DNA of 57,618 nt, taken from the NCBI RefSeq assembly GCF_000834055.1, contig NZ_JXSQ01000021.1, forward strand, positions 1 through 57,618, in the 5' to 3' direction. Under the pieces are notes generated by a model, which saw only the letters and a program-made list of their open reading frames with translations, did not search any database and had not been told where the DNA came from. This document shows, one piece after another, positions 1 to 8,598 of this stretch (the first letter of the stretch is position 1; each line of letters begins with the position of its first letter). This DNA is from Leucobacter komagatae (GTDB lineage Bacteria; Actinomycetota; Actinomycetes; Actinomycetales; Microbacteriaceae). The position numbers and the translations under genes were made by a program.

Positions 1-20
1 GCGCGAAGCACCCGAACACG

Positions 21-36
21 GCCCCGATTTCGGGGC
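21..36 (-). terminator. Hairpin downstream of the last tRNA-Asp
   Basis: GCCCCG and CGGGGC form a six-base-pair stem with a four-base loop. It lies 16 bases past the encoded CCA of the tRNA-Asp on the minus strand, with a T5 run between the tRNA and the hairpin. There is no T-tail after the stem, so its role as terminator or processing signal is inferred. Confidence 0.5.
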
Positions 37-52
37 AGATGGGAACAAAAAG

Positions 53-129
53 TGGCGACCCTGACGGGACTTGAACCCGCGACCTCCGCCGTGACAGGGC
101 GGCGCGCTAACCAACTGCGCTACAGGGCC
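53..129 (-). tRNA. tRNA-Asp (GTC), CCA encoded
   Basis: The minus strand folds as a cloverleaf. The acceptor GGCCCTG pairs with CAGGGTC, the D-arm contains AGTTGG, the anticodon loop holds GTC and the T-loop is TTCAAGT. The discriminator G is followed directly by CCA. The 74-base body is identical to the second tRNA-Asp at 402-475, which lacks the encoded CCA. Confidence 0.97.
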
Positions 130-184
130 AGATGTGAAATTGTGTTGTCGCCCGCACAACAACCGTGCGTGGGAGAAAAATAAG

Positions 185-217
185 GAACCCCCACGAGTAG
201 AAGCCTCATGGGGGTTC
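185..217 (-). terminator. Rho-independent terminator after tRNA-Phe
   Basis: GAACCCCCA and TGGGGGTTC make a nine-base-pair stem with a loop of about 15 bases. On the minus strand it is followed by CCTTATTTTTC, a proper T-rich tail. It sits 25 bases downstream of tRNA-Phe, so it probably ends the Glu-Asp-Phe transcript and leaves the final tRNA-Asp as a separate unit. Confidence 0.8.
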
Positions 218-241
218 AGCAGCGGCGTAATGACCGCTACG

Positions 242-314
242 TGGCTCCGACCGGCATCGATCCGGTGACCTTTCGATTTTCAGTCGAACGCTCTACCAAC
301 TGAGCTACAGAGCC
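242..314 (-). tRNA. tRNA-Phe (GAA)
   Basis: A 73-base minus-strand cloverleaf. The acceptor GGCTCTG pairs with CGGAGCC, allowing one G-T pair. The anticodon loop is CTGAAAA with GAA, and the T-loop is TTCGATG-like. The discriminator is A and CCA is not encoded. Confidence 0.96.
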
Positions 315-401
315 AGACGATCAATCGAACTGGATACCCAACTCTAGGCGATCGCCGTGAAGATGAAGAAGCCCTTCCGAAGAAGAGCTTCCCCAACCTA
401 G

Positions 402-475
402 CGACCCTGACGGGACTTGAACCCGCGACCTCCGCCGTGACAGGGCGGCGCGCTAACCAACTGCGCTACAGGGCC
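402..475 (-). tRNA. tRNA-Asp (GTC), second copy
   Basis: Identical in its 74-base body to the tRNA-Asp at 56-129. The discriminator G is followed by CT, so CCA must be added after transcription. This copy probably shares a transcript with tRNA-Glu upstream and tRNA-Phe downstream. Confidence 0.97.
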
Positions 476-503
476 ATGCATATTTAGTTGTATTCAGTGA
501 CAG

Positions 504-576
504 TGACCCCAACGGGATTCGAACCCGTGCTGCCGCCGTGAAAGGGCGGTGTCCTAGGCCGCTAAACGATGGGGCC
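504..576 (-). tRNA. tRNA-Glu (TTC)
   Basis: A 73-base minus-strand cloverleaf. The acceptor GGCCCCA pairs with TGGGGTC, the anticodon loop CTTTCAC contains TTC, and the T-loop is TTCGAAT. CCA is not encoded. It is the first gene of the tRNA cluster. Confidence 0.96.
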
Positions 577-704
577 GAGACAATTTCTTGCCTGCTACCG
601 AGATATGAGCTTATGGCAACAATGGCGTAGGGCGCAAATCGTGGCCGCAGTGCGGGATCCCTGGCGTGTCGCGAAGCTTCTCGACAGCGCCAGTTGCGCC
701 CCGC

Positions 705-989
705 TCAGCCACCGAGCGCACGCTGCACCCGGTTGAGCGAAATGTTCTCGAGACGTTGCACCCCTGCCCCGGTGCGCTGCTCGAAGTGGTAGCCCATTTT
801 GCCCTGGCTGAGCATGCCAATGAGGTGTGGCTCGCTCGCGTTCCACATGATCCACGTCGGCTGCCCATGGATGTTTGGGCCTAAGAAGGTGAACTCAATC
901 GCTTGCCGCCCGAACCGCTGGATGTTAGGCCCCAGCCGATCCGTTGGGAGCGCTAGCACCTTCTCACCCTGCCGTCGCACCTCGCTCAT
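705..989 (-). CDS. Small hypothetical protein, leaderless
   Basis: A 94-residue protein that I do not recognise. It has no signal peptide or membrane segment. It is moderately basic, with a central aromatic stretch (IMWNASEPHLIG) and a C-terminus rich in Arg, Asn and Gly. The start is supported by TAGGAT placed six bases before the ATG, the leaderless arrangement used by many genes in this window. It lies alone between the tRNA cluster and the aminopeptidase operon. Plus-strand reading frames over the same bases have no comparable start signal. Product unknown; existence is likely rather than certain. Confidence 0.6.
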   Translation of the reverse strand: MSEVRRQGEKVLALPTDRLGPNIQRFGRQAIEFTFLGPNIHGQPTWIMWNASEPHLIGMLSQGKMGYHFEQRTGAGVQRLENISLNRVQRALGG

Positions 990-1053
990 GGCCCGATCCT
1001 ATCTAACCCATCGCAAAATTTCGATTGTGAAACGCTCATCTACGCACAGCCTG

Positions 1054-2415
1054 TTAGGCGCCGGCGTAGAACGCCCCGATTGCGCGGGCAAGCCCGTGCA
1101 GGTCGTTGACGTGCGCGAGCTCCCGCGCCGAGTGCATGGAGAGCAGCGGCACCCCGACGTCGACGGTGCGGATCCCGAGCCTGGTGGCCGTGATCGGACC
1201 GATGGTCGATCCACACGGCACCGTGTTGTTCGAGACGAATTCCTGCGTTGCAACGCCGGCCGTCGCGCAGGCCCGCTGCCAGAGCGCTGCGCCGTGCGCG
1301 TCGCTCGCGTAGCGCTGGTTCGCGTTCACCTTGAGCATCGGCCCATTGCCCGCGAGCGGGCGCACGTTTGGGTCGTGCTTCTCCTGGTAGTTCGGGTGCA
1401 CCGAGTGGCCGGCGTCTGCCGACAGGCACCACGACGCTGCCATCGCCCGTGCGGCGTCGTCAGCGGTCGCGCCGAGCCCAGCACGCAACCGCGTGAGAAC
1501 GTCCTCCAGGAAGGGCCCTGCGGCTCCTGAGCGGGTGTCTGAGCCGAGCTCCTCGTGGTCGAACGACGCGAACATCGAAATCGTGCCCGGTGCTGGCTCG
1601 GTTTCGATGAGCGCGACGAGGCCAGCAAACGTCGAGCTCAGGTTGTCGAGGCGGGGCGACGCGAGGAACTCCTGGCGCGCACCGATCAGGCTCGCGGCCT
1701 GCGTGTCATACATCCGCACGTCGGTGCCCGCGATATCGGCCGCCGTGATGCGCCCGGTGTCCGCGGTGAGCTCGGCCCGAGCGGGGGCTTCCCCGAACGG
1801 GTCCTCCCCCGGCTGCGGCAGGTTCGCGGCGGTAGCGAGCAGCTCAAGCACGGAGGTCTCGGGCGAGGACACCGCGAGGATCGGCTGCGTGTTCCGCTGC
1901 CGATCGAGCGTGAGCCCAGAGTTCGCCTCGCGGTCGAGGTGGATCGCGAGCTGTGGGATCCGCGCGACCGCCTGCGTGCAAACAAGTCGCTCCTCCCCGG
2001 AACTCGTGACCACGCGCCCGGCGAAGCCGAGGTCGCGATCGAGCCAGGAGTTGATGAGCGGGCCGCCGTAGATTTCGACGCCGGCCTGCGACCAGCCCGC
2101 GGCCGTGAAGTCGGGCTGCGGTTTCAGCACGAACCCTGGCGAGTCGGTGTGCGCGCCGAGCACGCGCACCGGGCTCGTCGCGGTGACGGCCTCCCCCGCC
2201 CGCCACGCGATGATCGCGCCGTCGCGGACGACGACGCCGCGGGAACCGGCAGTGACCGGCCCCCACGCGTCTTCCTCGGACAGCTCGGTGAAGCCCGATC
2301 CTGCGAGGATCGCCGCTGAGAACCGCGCCGCGTGATACGAACTCGGCGATGATCCTACGAAATCGATGAACTCATTGATGTACCCGTCGCGGTTACTCAG
2401 CAGCGTCTCAGTCAT
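1054..2415 (-). CDS. apeB: M18-family aminopeptidase
   Basis: A 453-residue cytosolic zinc aminopeptidase of the aspartyl-aminopeptidase family (M18), expected to remove N-terminal, preferentially acidic, residues from peptides. The metal and catalytic motifs are present in order: GAHTDSPG near residue 87, DHEELGSD near 270, DAGHSVHPNY near 324 and CGSTIGP near 407. Length is normal for the family. The ATG lies four bases beyond the stop of the upstream pepA gene, so the two aminopeptidases form a tight operon and translation is probably coupled. No strong Shine-Dalgarno sequence is visible. The family call is firm; the gene symbol follows common usage. Confidence 0.93.
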   Translation of the reverse strand: MTETLLSNRDGYINEFIDFVGSSPSSYHAARFSAAILAGSGFTELSEEDAWGPVTAGSRGVVVRDGAIIAWRAGEAVTATSPVRVLGAHTDSPGFVLKPQPDFTAAGWSQAGVEIYGGPLINSWLDRDLGFAGRVVTSSGEERLVCTQAVARIPQLAIHLDREANSGLTLDRQRNTQPILAVSSPETSVLELLATAANLPQPGEDPFGEAPARAELTADTGRITAADIAGTDVRMYDTQAASLIGARQEFLASPRLDNLSSTFAGLVALIETEPAPGTISMFASFDHEELGSDTRSGAAGPFLEDVLTRLRAGLGATADDAARAMAASWCLSADAGHSVHPNYQEKHDPNVRPLAGNGPMLKVNANQRYASDAHGAALWQRACATAGVATQEFVSNNTVPCGSTIGPITATRLGIRTVDVGVPLLSMHSARELAHVNDLHGLARAIGAFYAGA

Positions 2416-2419
2416 GGCG

Positions 2420-3974
2420 TTACTTGATCACGCTCGACTGCGGCGCATCGGTTGCAACCGGTGCGGTGAAGGCTGCAGCGAACTCCGAGAGGAGGCGCGC
2501 ACCGAAACCGGTGGAACCGGTCGAGCGCCACAGATCGTCGCGATCCGTCTCCATCGTCGCCGCGATGTCGAGGTGCCCCCAGGGCACATCGCCAACGAAC
2601 TCGTTGAGGAAGAGCGCCGCGAGGATCGCCCCGCCGTACGGGCCGCCAATGTTCGACAGGTCGGCGACGTTCGACTTCAGCTGATCGCGGTAGCGGTGGT
2701 CGAGCGGGAGCGGCCAAATGCGCTCGTCGGTGAGGTCGGCCGCTGCAGCGAGCTGCTCGGCGACCTGATCGTTGTTCGCGAGGGTCGCTGCGGTGCTCAG
2801 ACCGAGCGCTGCCATCGCGTTGCCCGTGAGGGTCGCGATGTCGACGATCGCGTCTGGGCGGCGCTCCTCCTCGGTTGCGAGCACGAGACCGTCGGCGAGG
2901 ACCAGGCGGCCCTCAGCGTCCGAGTTCTTCACCTCTGCGGTCTTGCCGCCGCGGAAGGTGAGCACGTCACCGATCTTCGTCGCGGTGCCCGAGAGCATGT
3001 TGTCGGTGCACATGAGCCAGCCGGTGACGACGCTGTCGACGCCGAGCTCGCGCAGCGAGAGCATCGAGGCGAATACCGCGCCGGCGCCCATCATGTCCAT
3101 CTTCATGCTGCCCATCGAGTTCGCGGGCTTCAGGCTCACCCCGCCCGAGTCGAACATGATGCCCTTGCCAACGAGGGCAAGGTGCGGGGTCGCGTCGGTC
3201 GCGCCCTTCGGGGTGGTAGCGGAGCTTGATCATGCGTGGCTCTTCGACGCTGCCGGCGTTCACGCCGAGCAGGCCGCCGGTGCCGAGCTCGATGAGCGCT
3301 TCGCGGTCGAAGATCTCGACCTCGAGGCCGTACTCTGGGCCGAGCTTCTCCGCGATTTCAGCGAACTTCTCAGCGCTGAGGTGACGGGGAGGCGCGTTGC
3401 CGAGGTCGCGGGAGATCGCGGCGGTGCGTGCGAGCACGAGGCCGCGATCCACGCCCTCCTGCGCGGCCGCAGCGTCACTGTCTGCCGCACCGAGGAGCAT
3501 TGATTCGAGCGCGACGTGCTTCGACTCGCCCTTGAGTGACTCGAAGCGGTAGCGCGCGAGCACAGCACCCTCGGTTGCGGCGAGCGCAGCGTCGCGTGCC
3601 GAGAGTTCAGCCGAGACAACCTCAGCGAGGTCGAGCGCAAGCTTCGGTGCTTCGTTCGCTGCGCGGGTGAACGCGGCAACGGCGTCGCGGAGCTTCGCGG
3701 CGGTCTTCAGCCCCTCACCGGTGCCGACGAGGACGCAGAGCGTCTCACCGGGGAGGCGGAGGGTCTGGCCTGGCTTGCCGGTGAAGCCCGCTGCGGCGAG
3801 CGCCTCACGGGTGATGCCGGTGAGGCGCTCGCACGAAGGCAGCTCCCCCTCAGCGGCGATAAAGCACGCACGGACGGGGGCTGCGGCGACATCGGCGGCG
3901 GAGCCGATGGTGACGTCAGTCGTCTGTGCGAGCGAGGGGACAGGGTCAAAGGATGGGTCAATCACAACACTCAT
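2420..3974 (-). pseudogene. pepA: Leucyl aminopeptidase (M17), single frameshift
   Basis: Two overlapping frames together encode a full-length M17 leucyl aminopeptidase of about 517 residues. The N-terminal frame runs from 3974 through RMIKLRYHPEG. The C-terminal frame carries the catalytic half: GKGIMFDSGG, MKMDMMGAGA and the NSDAEGR loop (NTDAEGR in many homologues). The frame breaks at about 3201-3212, near CCCCGAAGGGCGCGACC on the coding strand. Dropping one base restores PEGATDA and the expected reading. The start has TAGGGT six bases before the ATG. Everything else is intact, so this is either a recent inactivation or a base-calling error. The protein would hexamerise and clear N-terminal Leu and similar residues in the cytosol. 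Confidence 0.88.
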
Positions 3975-4040
3975 GCCCCAACCCTATCCCTCGCGCATCG
4001 CAACGGTCTCAGCGAGATTCGGCCGTGACCGGTTGCCCGC

Positions 4041-5441
4041 TCAGTCGATCGCGAGCGCCGTGACCGGCGACACCCGCACGGCGCGCCTGGCCGGGGCCGC
4101 TGCGGCGATGAGCGCGAGCGCGATCCCGAACACGGCGACCCCGGCGAGCATGAGCCACGGAATGCTCGGAGCGGCGAAGCCCACCTCCGACCCGATGAGC
4201 GATTGCGCAGCAACCCAGCCGTAGAAGACACCGAGCACGAGCCCGAATCCGAGGGCGGCGAACGTCATCTGCGCGCTCTCGGCGAGCACCATCCGGCGCA
4301 CCTGGGCCCCGGTGAAGCCGAGCGCGCGCAGCAGGCCGAGCTCGCGGGTGCGCTGCAGCACGCTGAGCGAGAGCGTGTTCACCATGCCGACGGCCGCGAT
4401 CACCGCCGAGAATCCGACGAGGCCGGTGAAGATCGCCGTCGTGACTCCGAGGGTCTCGTTGAGCGCGGCCTCCATGGCGGGGTCGGCGTCGAACGCGATG
4501 AGCGCCATGGTGCGGTAGCTCTCCATCGCGACGGCGAACATCACGACGAGGGTGACGCCGATGACGAGGCCAATCGTCGAGCGGGCGCTCCGCTCGGGGA
4601 AGCGCACCGCGTTCGCGGCGGCGAGGGATCCCGTCGGGCCGCGGTCGATGAGCTTGCCTGTCAGGCGCAGCACCGGCGGCATGATGATGTGCGCGCCGAC
4701 CGCGATTCCGGTGAAGGAGAACAGGCCGCCGAAGAACGAGACGCCGAGCGCCATCGGGGAGACGACGCTCATGAGGATCCCGCCCGCGAGCAGGGCGACG
4801 CCGATCGCGATGAGGATCCACGCCCACACGGTGCGGGCACTGCGGCCGCGCGCGTCTTCGGGGCGGAGCTCAACCGACGCGCCAGTCGCCGCGATCGGTG
4901 ACACTGCTGCCACGCGGCGGGAGCCGGCCCAGGCTGCGGCCCAGGTGGTGAGCGCGACGATCACGACCGCGAGGAGCGCGAGCGGATCGAACAGCGGGTA
5001 CTCGCGGCCGGCTGGTAGCCAGCCCCAGCCTGGCCCGAAGGTGGTGGCAACGAAGACGAGCCCCTCGGCGAGCGCGAAGCCGATAGCGGCACCGATCGCG
5101 CCCATGAGCAGGCCCTCCGCTGCGACGCGGGAGCGGATCCTCGCGGAGGTGGATCCCACGAGCCGGTACAGCGCGATCGTGCGCGTGCGGCCGGCGATAA
5201 TCGTCGCGAACGTGTTCGCGGTGACGATCGCACCGACGTAGAGAGCGATGAGAATGAAGATCGCCGAGACCATGAGCAGCATGACCCGGAAGGTGCCCGA
5301 GCCCTCGATGATGTTCGGGTCGATCGCGGCACCCATGACGCCGGTGAACAGGATGAGCGTCACCGCGAAGAGCGTGCTCAGCGCTGAGACGACAACGGTT
5401 GCTGCGTGCTCGCGGAGACCGGAGCTAGGAGCGGCACTCAT
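4041..5441 (-). CDS. ABC transporter permease, FtsX/MacB type
   Basis: A 466-residue integral membrane permease with two FtsX-like halves. Each half has a long loop and hydrophobic spans: about residues 15-80 plus 110-165 in the first, and 195-260, 325-350 and 395-460 in the second. It overlaps its ATPase by four bases (ATGA at 5438-5441), so the pair is translationally coupled. This architecture is typical of MacB/LolCDE-like exporters of peptides, lipids or drugs; the substrate cannot be read from sequence. The permease is near the short end for duplicated FtsX permeases, and no separate periplasmic partner is present. It follows the pepA/apeB operon in the same direction but has its own promoter upstream of the ATPase. 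Confidence 0.85.
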   Translation of the reverse strand: MSAAPSSGLREHAATVVVSALSTLFAVTLILFTGVMGAAIDPNIIEGSGTFRVMLLMVSAIFILIALYVGAIVTANTFATIIAGRTRTIALYRLVGSTSARIRSRVAAEGLLMGAIGAAIGFALAEGLVFVATTFGPGWGWLPAGREYPLFDPLALLAVVIVALTTWAAAWAGSRRVAAVSPIAATGASVELRPEDARGRSARTVWAWILIAIGVALLAGGILMSVVSPMALGVSFFGGLFSFTGIAVGAHIIMPPVLRLTGKLIDRGPTGSLAAANAVRFPERSARSTIGLVIGVTLVVMFAVAMESYRTMALIAFDADPAMEAALNETLGVTTAIFTGLVGFSAVIAAVGMVNTLSLSVLQRTRELGLLRALGFTGAQVRRMVLAESAQMTFAALGFGLVLGVFYGWVAAQSLIGSEVGFAAPSIPWLMLAGVAVFGIALALIAAAAPARRAVRVSPVTALAID

Positions 5442-6211
5442 GCTGCGTTCGCCTCCATGTTCAGCATCGTCGTCGAGATCTCCTCGGCGGTCATCGCTGC
5501 GCGGTCGGCGACGACGCGGCCGTCCGCGAGAAACAGGATGCGGTCGGCGTAGCTCGCGGCGATCGGGTCGTGCGTGACCATGACGATGCTCTGGCCGGAG
5601 TTCGTCACGGCCGAGCGCAGCAGCTTGAGCACCTCGCGGCCCGTGCGCGAGTCGAGCGCGCCAGTCGGCTCGTCAGCGAAGATCACGTCGGGGTTCGTGG
5701 CGAGCGCCCGCGCGATCGCGACGCGCTGCTGCTGCCCGCCCGAGAGCTCGTGCGGCCGGTGCTCGAGGCGCTCGGCGAGGCCGAGCTGGCCGAGGAGTGC
5801 GTCGATCCACGCCATCTCCTTCAGGCTCGGCTTCTTGCCGTCGAGCTGAAACGGGAGCATGATGTTGCCGCGCACGTCGAGCGTCGGCACGAGGTTGAAG
5901 GCCTGGAAGATGAAGCCGATCCTGCGCCTGCGGAGCTTCGTGAGTTCGGCGTCGCCAAGGTTCGTGACCTCGTCGCCGCCGAGCCAGACGCGCCCCTCGC
6001 TCGGGGTGTCGAGGCCGGCCATGACGTGCATGAGCGTCGACTTGCCGGAGCCAGACGGGCCCATGATCGCGGTGAACTGGCCGCGACCGACGCCGATCGA
6101 AATGTCGTGGAGCGCGACGACGCGGTGTGCGCCGTCGCCGTAGTACTTGCCGAGGTTCGCGACTCCCGCGACCGCTTCAGCCTGCTGGGGAGATGTAGCT
6201 TGCGTGTTCAT
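5438..6211 (-). CDS. ABC transporter ATP-binding protein, LolD/MacB type
   Basis: A 257-residue nucleotide-binding subunit. The Walker A motif GPSGSGKST lies near residue 51, the Q-loop in [10 protein letters not shown], the signature [15 protein letters not shown] near 141, Walker [14 protein letters not shown] near 164 and the switch histidine in MVTHDPIAA. The [13 protein letters not shown] segment is characteristic of LolD/MacB-type ATPases. The start has TAACTT six bases before the ATG and no Shine-Dalgarno sequence, so the operon is probably leaderless. It powers the overlapping permease. Three CCCGGG-centred palindromes lie 60-105 bases upstream. Confidence 0.93.
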   Translation of the reverse strand: MNTQATSPQQAEAVAGVANLGKYYGDGAHRVVALHDISIGVGRGQFTAIMGPSGSGKSTLMHVMAGLDTPSEGRVWLGGDEVTNLGDAELTKLRRRRIGFIFQAFNLVPTLDVRGNIMLPFQLDGKKPSLKEMAWIDALLGQLGLAERLEHRPHELSGGQQQRVAIARALATNPDVIFADEPTGALDSRTGREVLKLLRSAVTNSGQSIVMVTHDPIAASYADRILFLADGRVVADRAAMTAEEISTTMLNMEANAA

Positions 6212-6270
6212 ACTTCGAAGTTACGGGCGCGCGGCGCGTGGCGGATCGGTCCGCGGTCCTGCCCGACTCG

Positions 6271-6316
6271 TACCCGGGTGCCGTTGGGGGCCGTGCCCGG
6301 GTGGTACCCGGGTACC
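6271..6316. promoter_or_regulatory. Three CCCGGG palindromes upstream of the ABC operon
   Basis: TACCCGGGTG (6271-6280), GTGCCCGGGTGG (6293-6304) and the perfect palindrome GGTACCCGGGTACC (6303-6316) cluster in the 165-base gap between the ABC ATPase start and the MFS gene end. The array lies upstream of the ATPase -10 (TAACTT). It may be an operator for an unidentified regulator; the cognate protein is unknown. Confidence 0.45.
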
Positions 6317-6376
6317 GATGCGGTCGGGTTGGCATGTGCCTCACCCGCCGCACCGGCACCGCCGGGTACCGGCCGG

Positions 6377-7840
6377 CTACGCCGCCGCTTCGGGCTGCAC
6401 GCGCTTCTTCGGAACGAAGAAGGCGAGCACCAGGGCGACGAGCGAACTCAGTGCGGCAACGACGAAGGCTGAGTGGATGCCCTGCGCTGTCGCTTGGACG
6501 CCGTCGAGCCCCGCGCTCGTTGCCGAGGCCGAGCTGAGCGACATGATCGTCACGAACACTGCCGTGCCAACCGCGCCCGCAAGCTGCTGGACGGTCGAGA
6601 AGATCGCGCTGCCGTGGCTGTACAGCTCGGGAGTGAGCGCCCCGAGCGAGGACGTCATGAGCGGGGTCATCATGAACGCAATACCCAGATTGAGTACGAG
6701 CATCGCAACAACGACGAGCCACACCGGGCTCGAGACGGTGAGCTGCGTGAGCAGCACGAGTGCGATGGTCACGACGACTGCGCCTGGGATCACGAGTGGG
6801 CGGGCGCCCAGCTTGTCGAACAGCGCGCCGACGAACGGTGCGGCGAGTCCCATGAGCAGTCCGCCTGGAAGCACGACGAGACCCGTGGTGAGGGGGCTCA
6901 GCCCGAGCACGTTCTGCATGTAGATCGGCAGCAGGATGAGCGACCCAAACATGGACAGCATGACGACCGAGATCACCACAATTCCCACCCAGAACGGGCG
7001 CTGCTTGAACGGGCGAAGGTCGAGGAACGCTGTGCCGCGGCGTTGCAGCGAGAGCTGCCGCCACACGAAGAGCGCGAGGCCGATGAGGCCGGCTGCGATG
7101 GGAAGCGCCGGTGGCACGGGAACACCACCGTCGGCCGCCTGGCCGAGGCTGCCGAGGCCGTACACGAGCCCACCGAACGCGACAACGGAGAGTAGCGCGG
7201 AGAGCACGTCGAACTTCACGGCCTTCCCCCTCTCACCGCGCCCGATGAGCAGTGCACCGACGATGAGCACGATGACGACGATGGGGAGCACCGCGATGAA
7301 TACCGAACGCCATCCGAACGCGGTAATGAGCAGGCCGGAGAAGGTCGGGCCGAGCGCCGGAGCGGCAGACATCACGATGGCAATGAGCCCCATCATGCGA
7401 CCGCGCCGCCCCTCGGGGATGCGGGTGAGGATCGTCGTCGACAGCAGCGGCATGATGACCGCTGTGCCAGCCGCCTGCGCGACACGCGCGATGACGAGCA
7501 CGCTGAACGCCGGGGCGAACGCCGCAACGGCCGTGCCAACAGTGAAGAGGCCGAGAGCGGCAACGAAGATCGTGCGCGCCGTGAACCGCTGCAAGAGGAA
7601 CCCCGACATGGGGATGAGCACTGCCATGACGAGCATGAACGCCGTCGTAAGCCACTGGCCAGCTGAGGCGGTGACCCCGAACTCCGCCATGAGCGGCGGC
7701 AACGCGACCCCCATGACGGTCTCGTTGAGCACCATCACGAATGCGCCGGCGAGCAGTATCCAGATGAGGGCCATGCCCTTGCCCCCTGCGTCGCTTGCAG
7801 GTGCAGGCGTTGGGGGTGGTGCTGGGGTACGTGCGCTCAT
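6377..7840 (-). CDS. MFS drug:H+ antiporter, DHA2 (EmrB/QacA) family
   Basis: A 487-residue major facilitator with about 14 predicted membrane spans. The motif-C-like PALGPTFSGLL segment of the fifth span and the N-terminal LNETVMGVALPPLMAEFG are typical of DHA2 multidrug exporters. The N-terminal 22 residues are a Pro/Ala-rich cytoplasmic tail. A GGAGG Shine-Dalgarno sequence precedes the ATG. The gene diverges from a TetR regulator across a 92-base gap with operator-like repeats, which suggests TetR-controlled efflux. The substrate is unknown. Confidence 0.9.
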   Translation of the reverse strand: MSARTPAPPPTPAPASDAGGKGMALIWILLAGAFVMVLNETVMGVALPPLMAEFGVTASAGQWLTTAFMLVMAVLIPMSGFLLQRFTARTIFVAALGLFTVGTAVAAFAPAFSVLVIARVAQAAGTAVIMPLLSTTILTRIPEGRRGRMMGLIAIVMSAAPALGPTFSGLLITAFGWRSVFIAVLPIVVIVLIVGALLIGRGERGKAVKFDVLSALLSVVAFGGLVYGLGSLGQAADGGVPVPPALPIAAGLIGLALFVWRQLSLQRRGTAFLDLRPFKQRPFWVGIVVISVVMLSMFGSLILLPIYMQNVLGLSPLTTGLVVLPGGLLMGLAAPFVGALFDKLGARPLVIPGAVVVTIALVLLTQLTVSSPVWLVVVAMLVLNLGIAFMMTPLMTSSLGALTPELYSHGSAIFSTVQQLAGAVGTAVFVTIMSLSSASATSAGLDGVQATAQGIHSAFVVAALSSLVALVLAFFVPKKRVQPEAAA

Positions 7841-7865
7841 CTATTCCTCCGGAAATAGTCAATGT

Positions 7866-7898
7866 GACAGTGACTGACAGTTTTGGCAGACAGTGCCA
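7866..7898. promoter_or_regulatory. Operator-like repeats between MFS and TetR genes
   Basis: GACAGT occurs three times (7866, 7876, 7889). An inverted repeat TGGCA-N5-TGCCA spans 7884-7898. The region is shared by the MFS promoter and the leaderless TetR promoter (TAACCT at 7921-7926). It is the natural binding site for the TetR protein, by position and symmetry only. Confidence 0.5.
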
Positions 7899-7932
7899 GC
7901 ATAGGTCCCGTTTCCGCTGCTAACCTGTGAGC

Positions 7933-8571
7933 ATGCCGAAGCCGACGCTCAGAGAAGTCTCGCGACAGGCCGTCAGGCAGCGCGTCAGCGACGTCGCCGT
8001 CGAGTTGTTCGCCGAGCGCGGCTACGATGACACGACGGTCGAGGAAATAGCCGAAGCGGCAGGCATCTCCGAGCGCACCTTCTTTCGCTATTTCCGCACG
8101 AAGGACGAGGCGTTCTTCTTCCGCGGGGAATCCGACATCCAACGGCTCGTAAGCTACGCGCGATCCCGCCCGGAAGCCGAAGCGCCGTGGGTCACGTTGC
8201 AAGCTGCCATTGAGCACGCGCTCGATGCGCTCGACCACGACTCCGAACTGGCGCGGGAGCGACAGTTCCGCGCGATCCTCGCCGCATCGCCAACGCTCAT
8301 CGCGCACCAGTTTGCCCGGCTGTCTGAGGCGCTCAGAGTCGTGAGCGATACGCTCTGGGAGCGCTGGATCGACCTGCACGGCACCACAGACGAGGATGAC
8401 GACGCCCGCCTGGTCATCCGGGCCCTCGTCGGCTCAATGCTCGGCGCACTCACCGAAATCATGCCCCGAGCGGAAGAACTCCCGAGTGACGAGCGTCTGC
8501 GCTTCGTGCGCGGCACACTTGCCGCTATCAGGCCAGCGCGCGAAGACCTCGCCGGCCCGCAGCCTGAGTAG
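7933..8571 (+). CDS. TetR-family transcriptional regulator
   Basis: A 212-residue repressor with an N-terminal TetR helix-turn-helix. VELFAERGYDDTTVEEIAEAAG leads into ISERTFFRYFRTKDE, the usual recognition helix and its continuation. The rest is the helical ligand-binding and dimerisation domain. I chose the ATG because TAACCT lies exactly six bases before it; a GTG two codons earlier falls inside that spacing and is less likely. The gene is divergent from the DHA2 exporter, which it probably represses, and convergent with the AraC gene. Confidence 0.9.
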   Translation: MPKPTLREVSRQAVRQRVSDVAVELFAERGYDDTTVEEIAEAAGISERTFFRYFRTKDEAFFFRGESDIQRLVSYARSRPEAEAPWVTLQAAIEHALDALDHDSELARERQFRAILAASPTLIAHQFARLSEALRVVSDTLWERWIDLHGTTDEDDDARLVIRALVGSMLGALTEIMPRAEELPSDERLRFVRGTLAAIRPAREDLAGPQPE

Positions 8572-8598
8572 CGCTCCGCCCAACCGCTGCCGTCGCCG

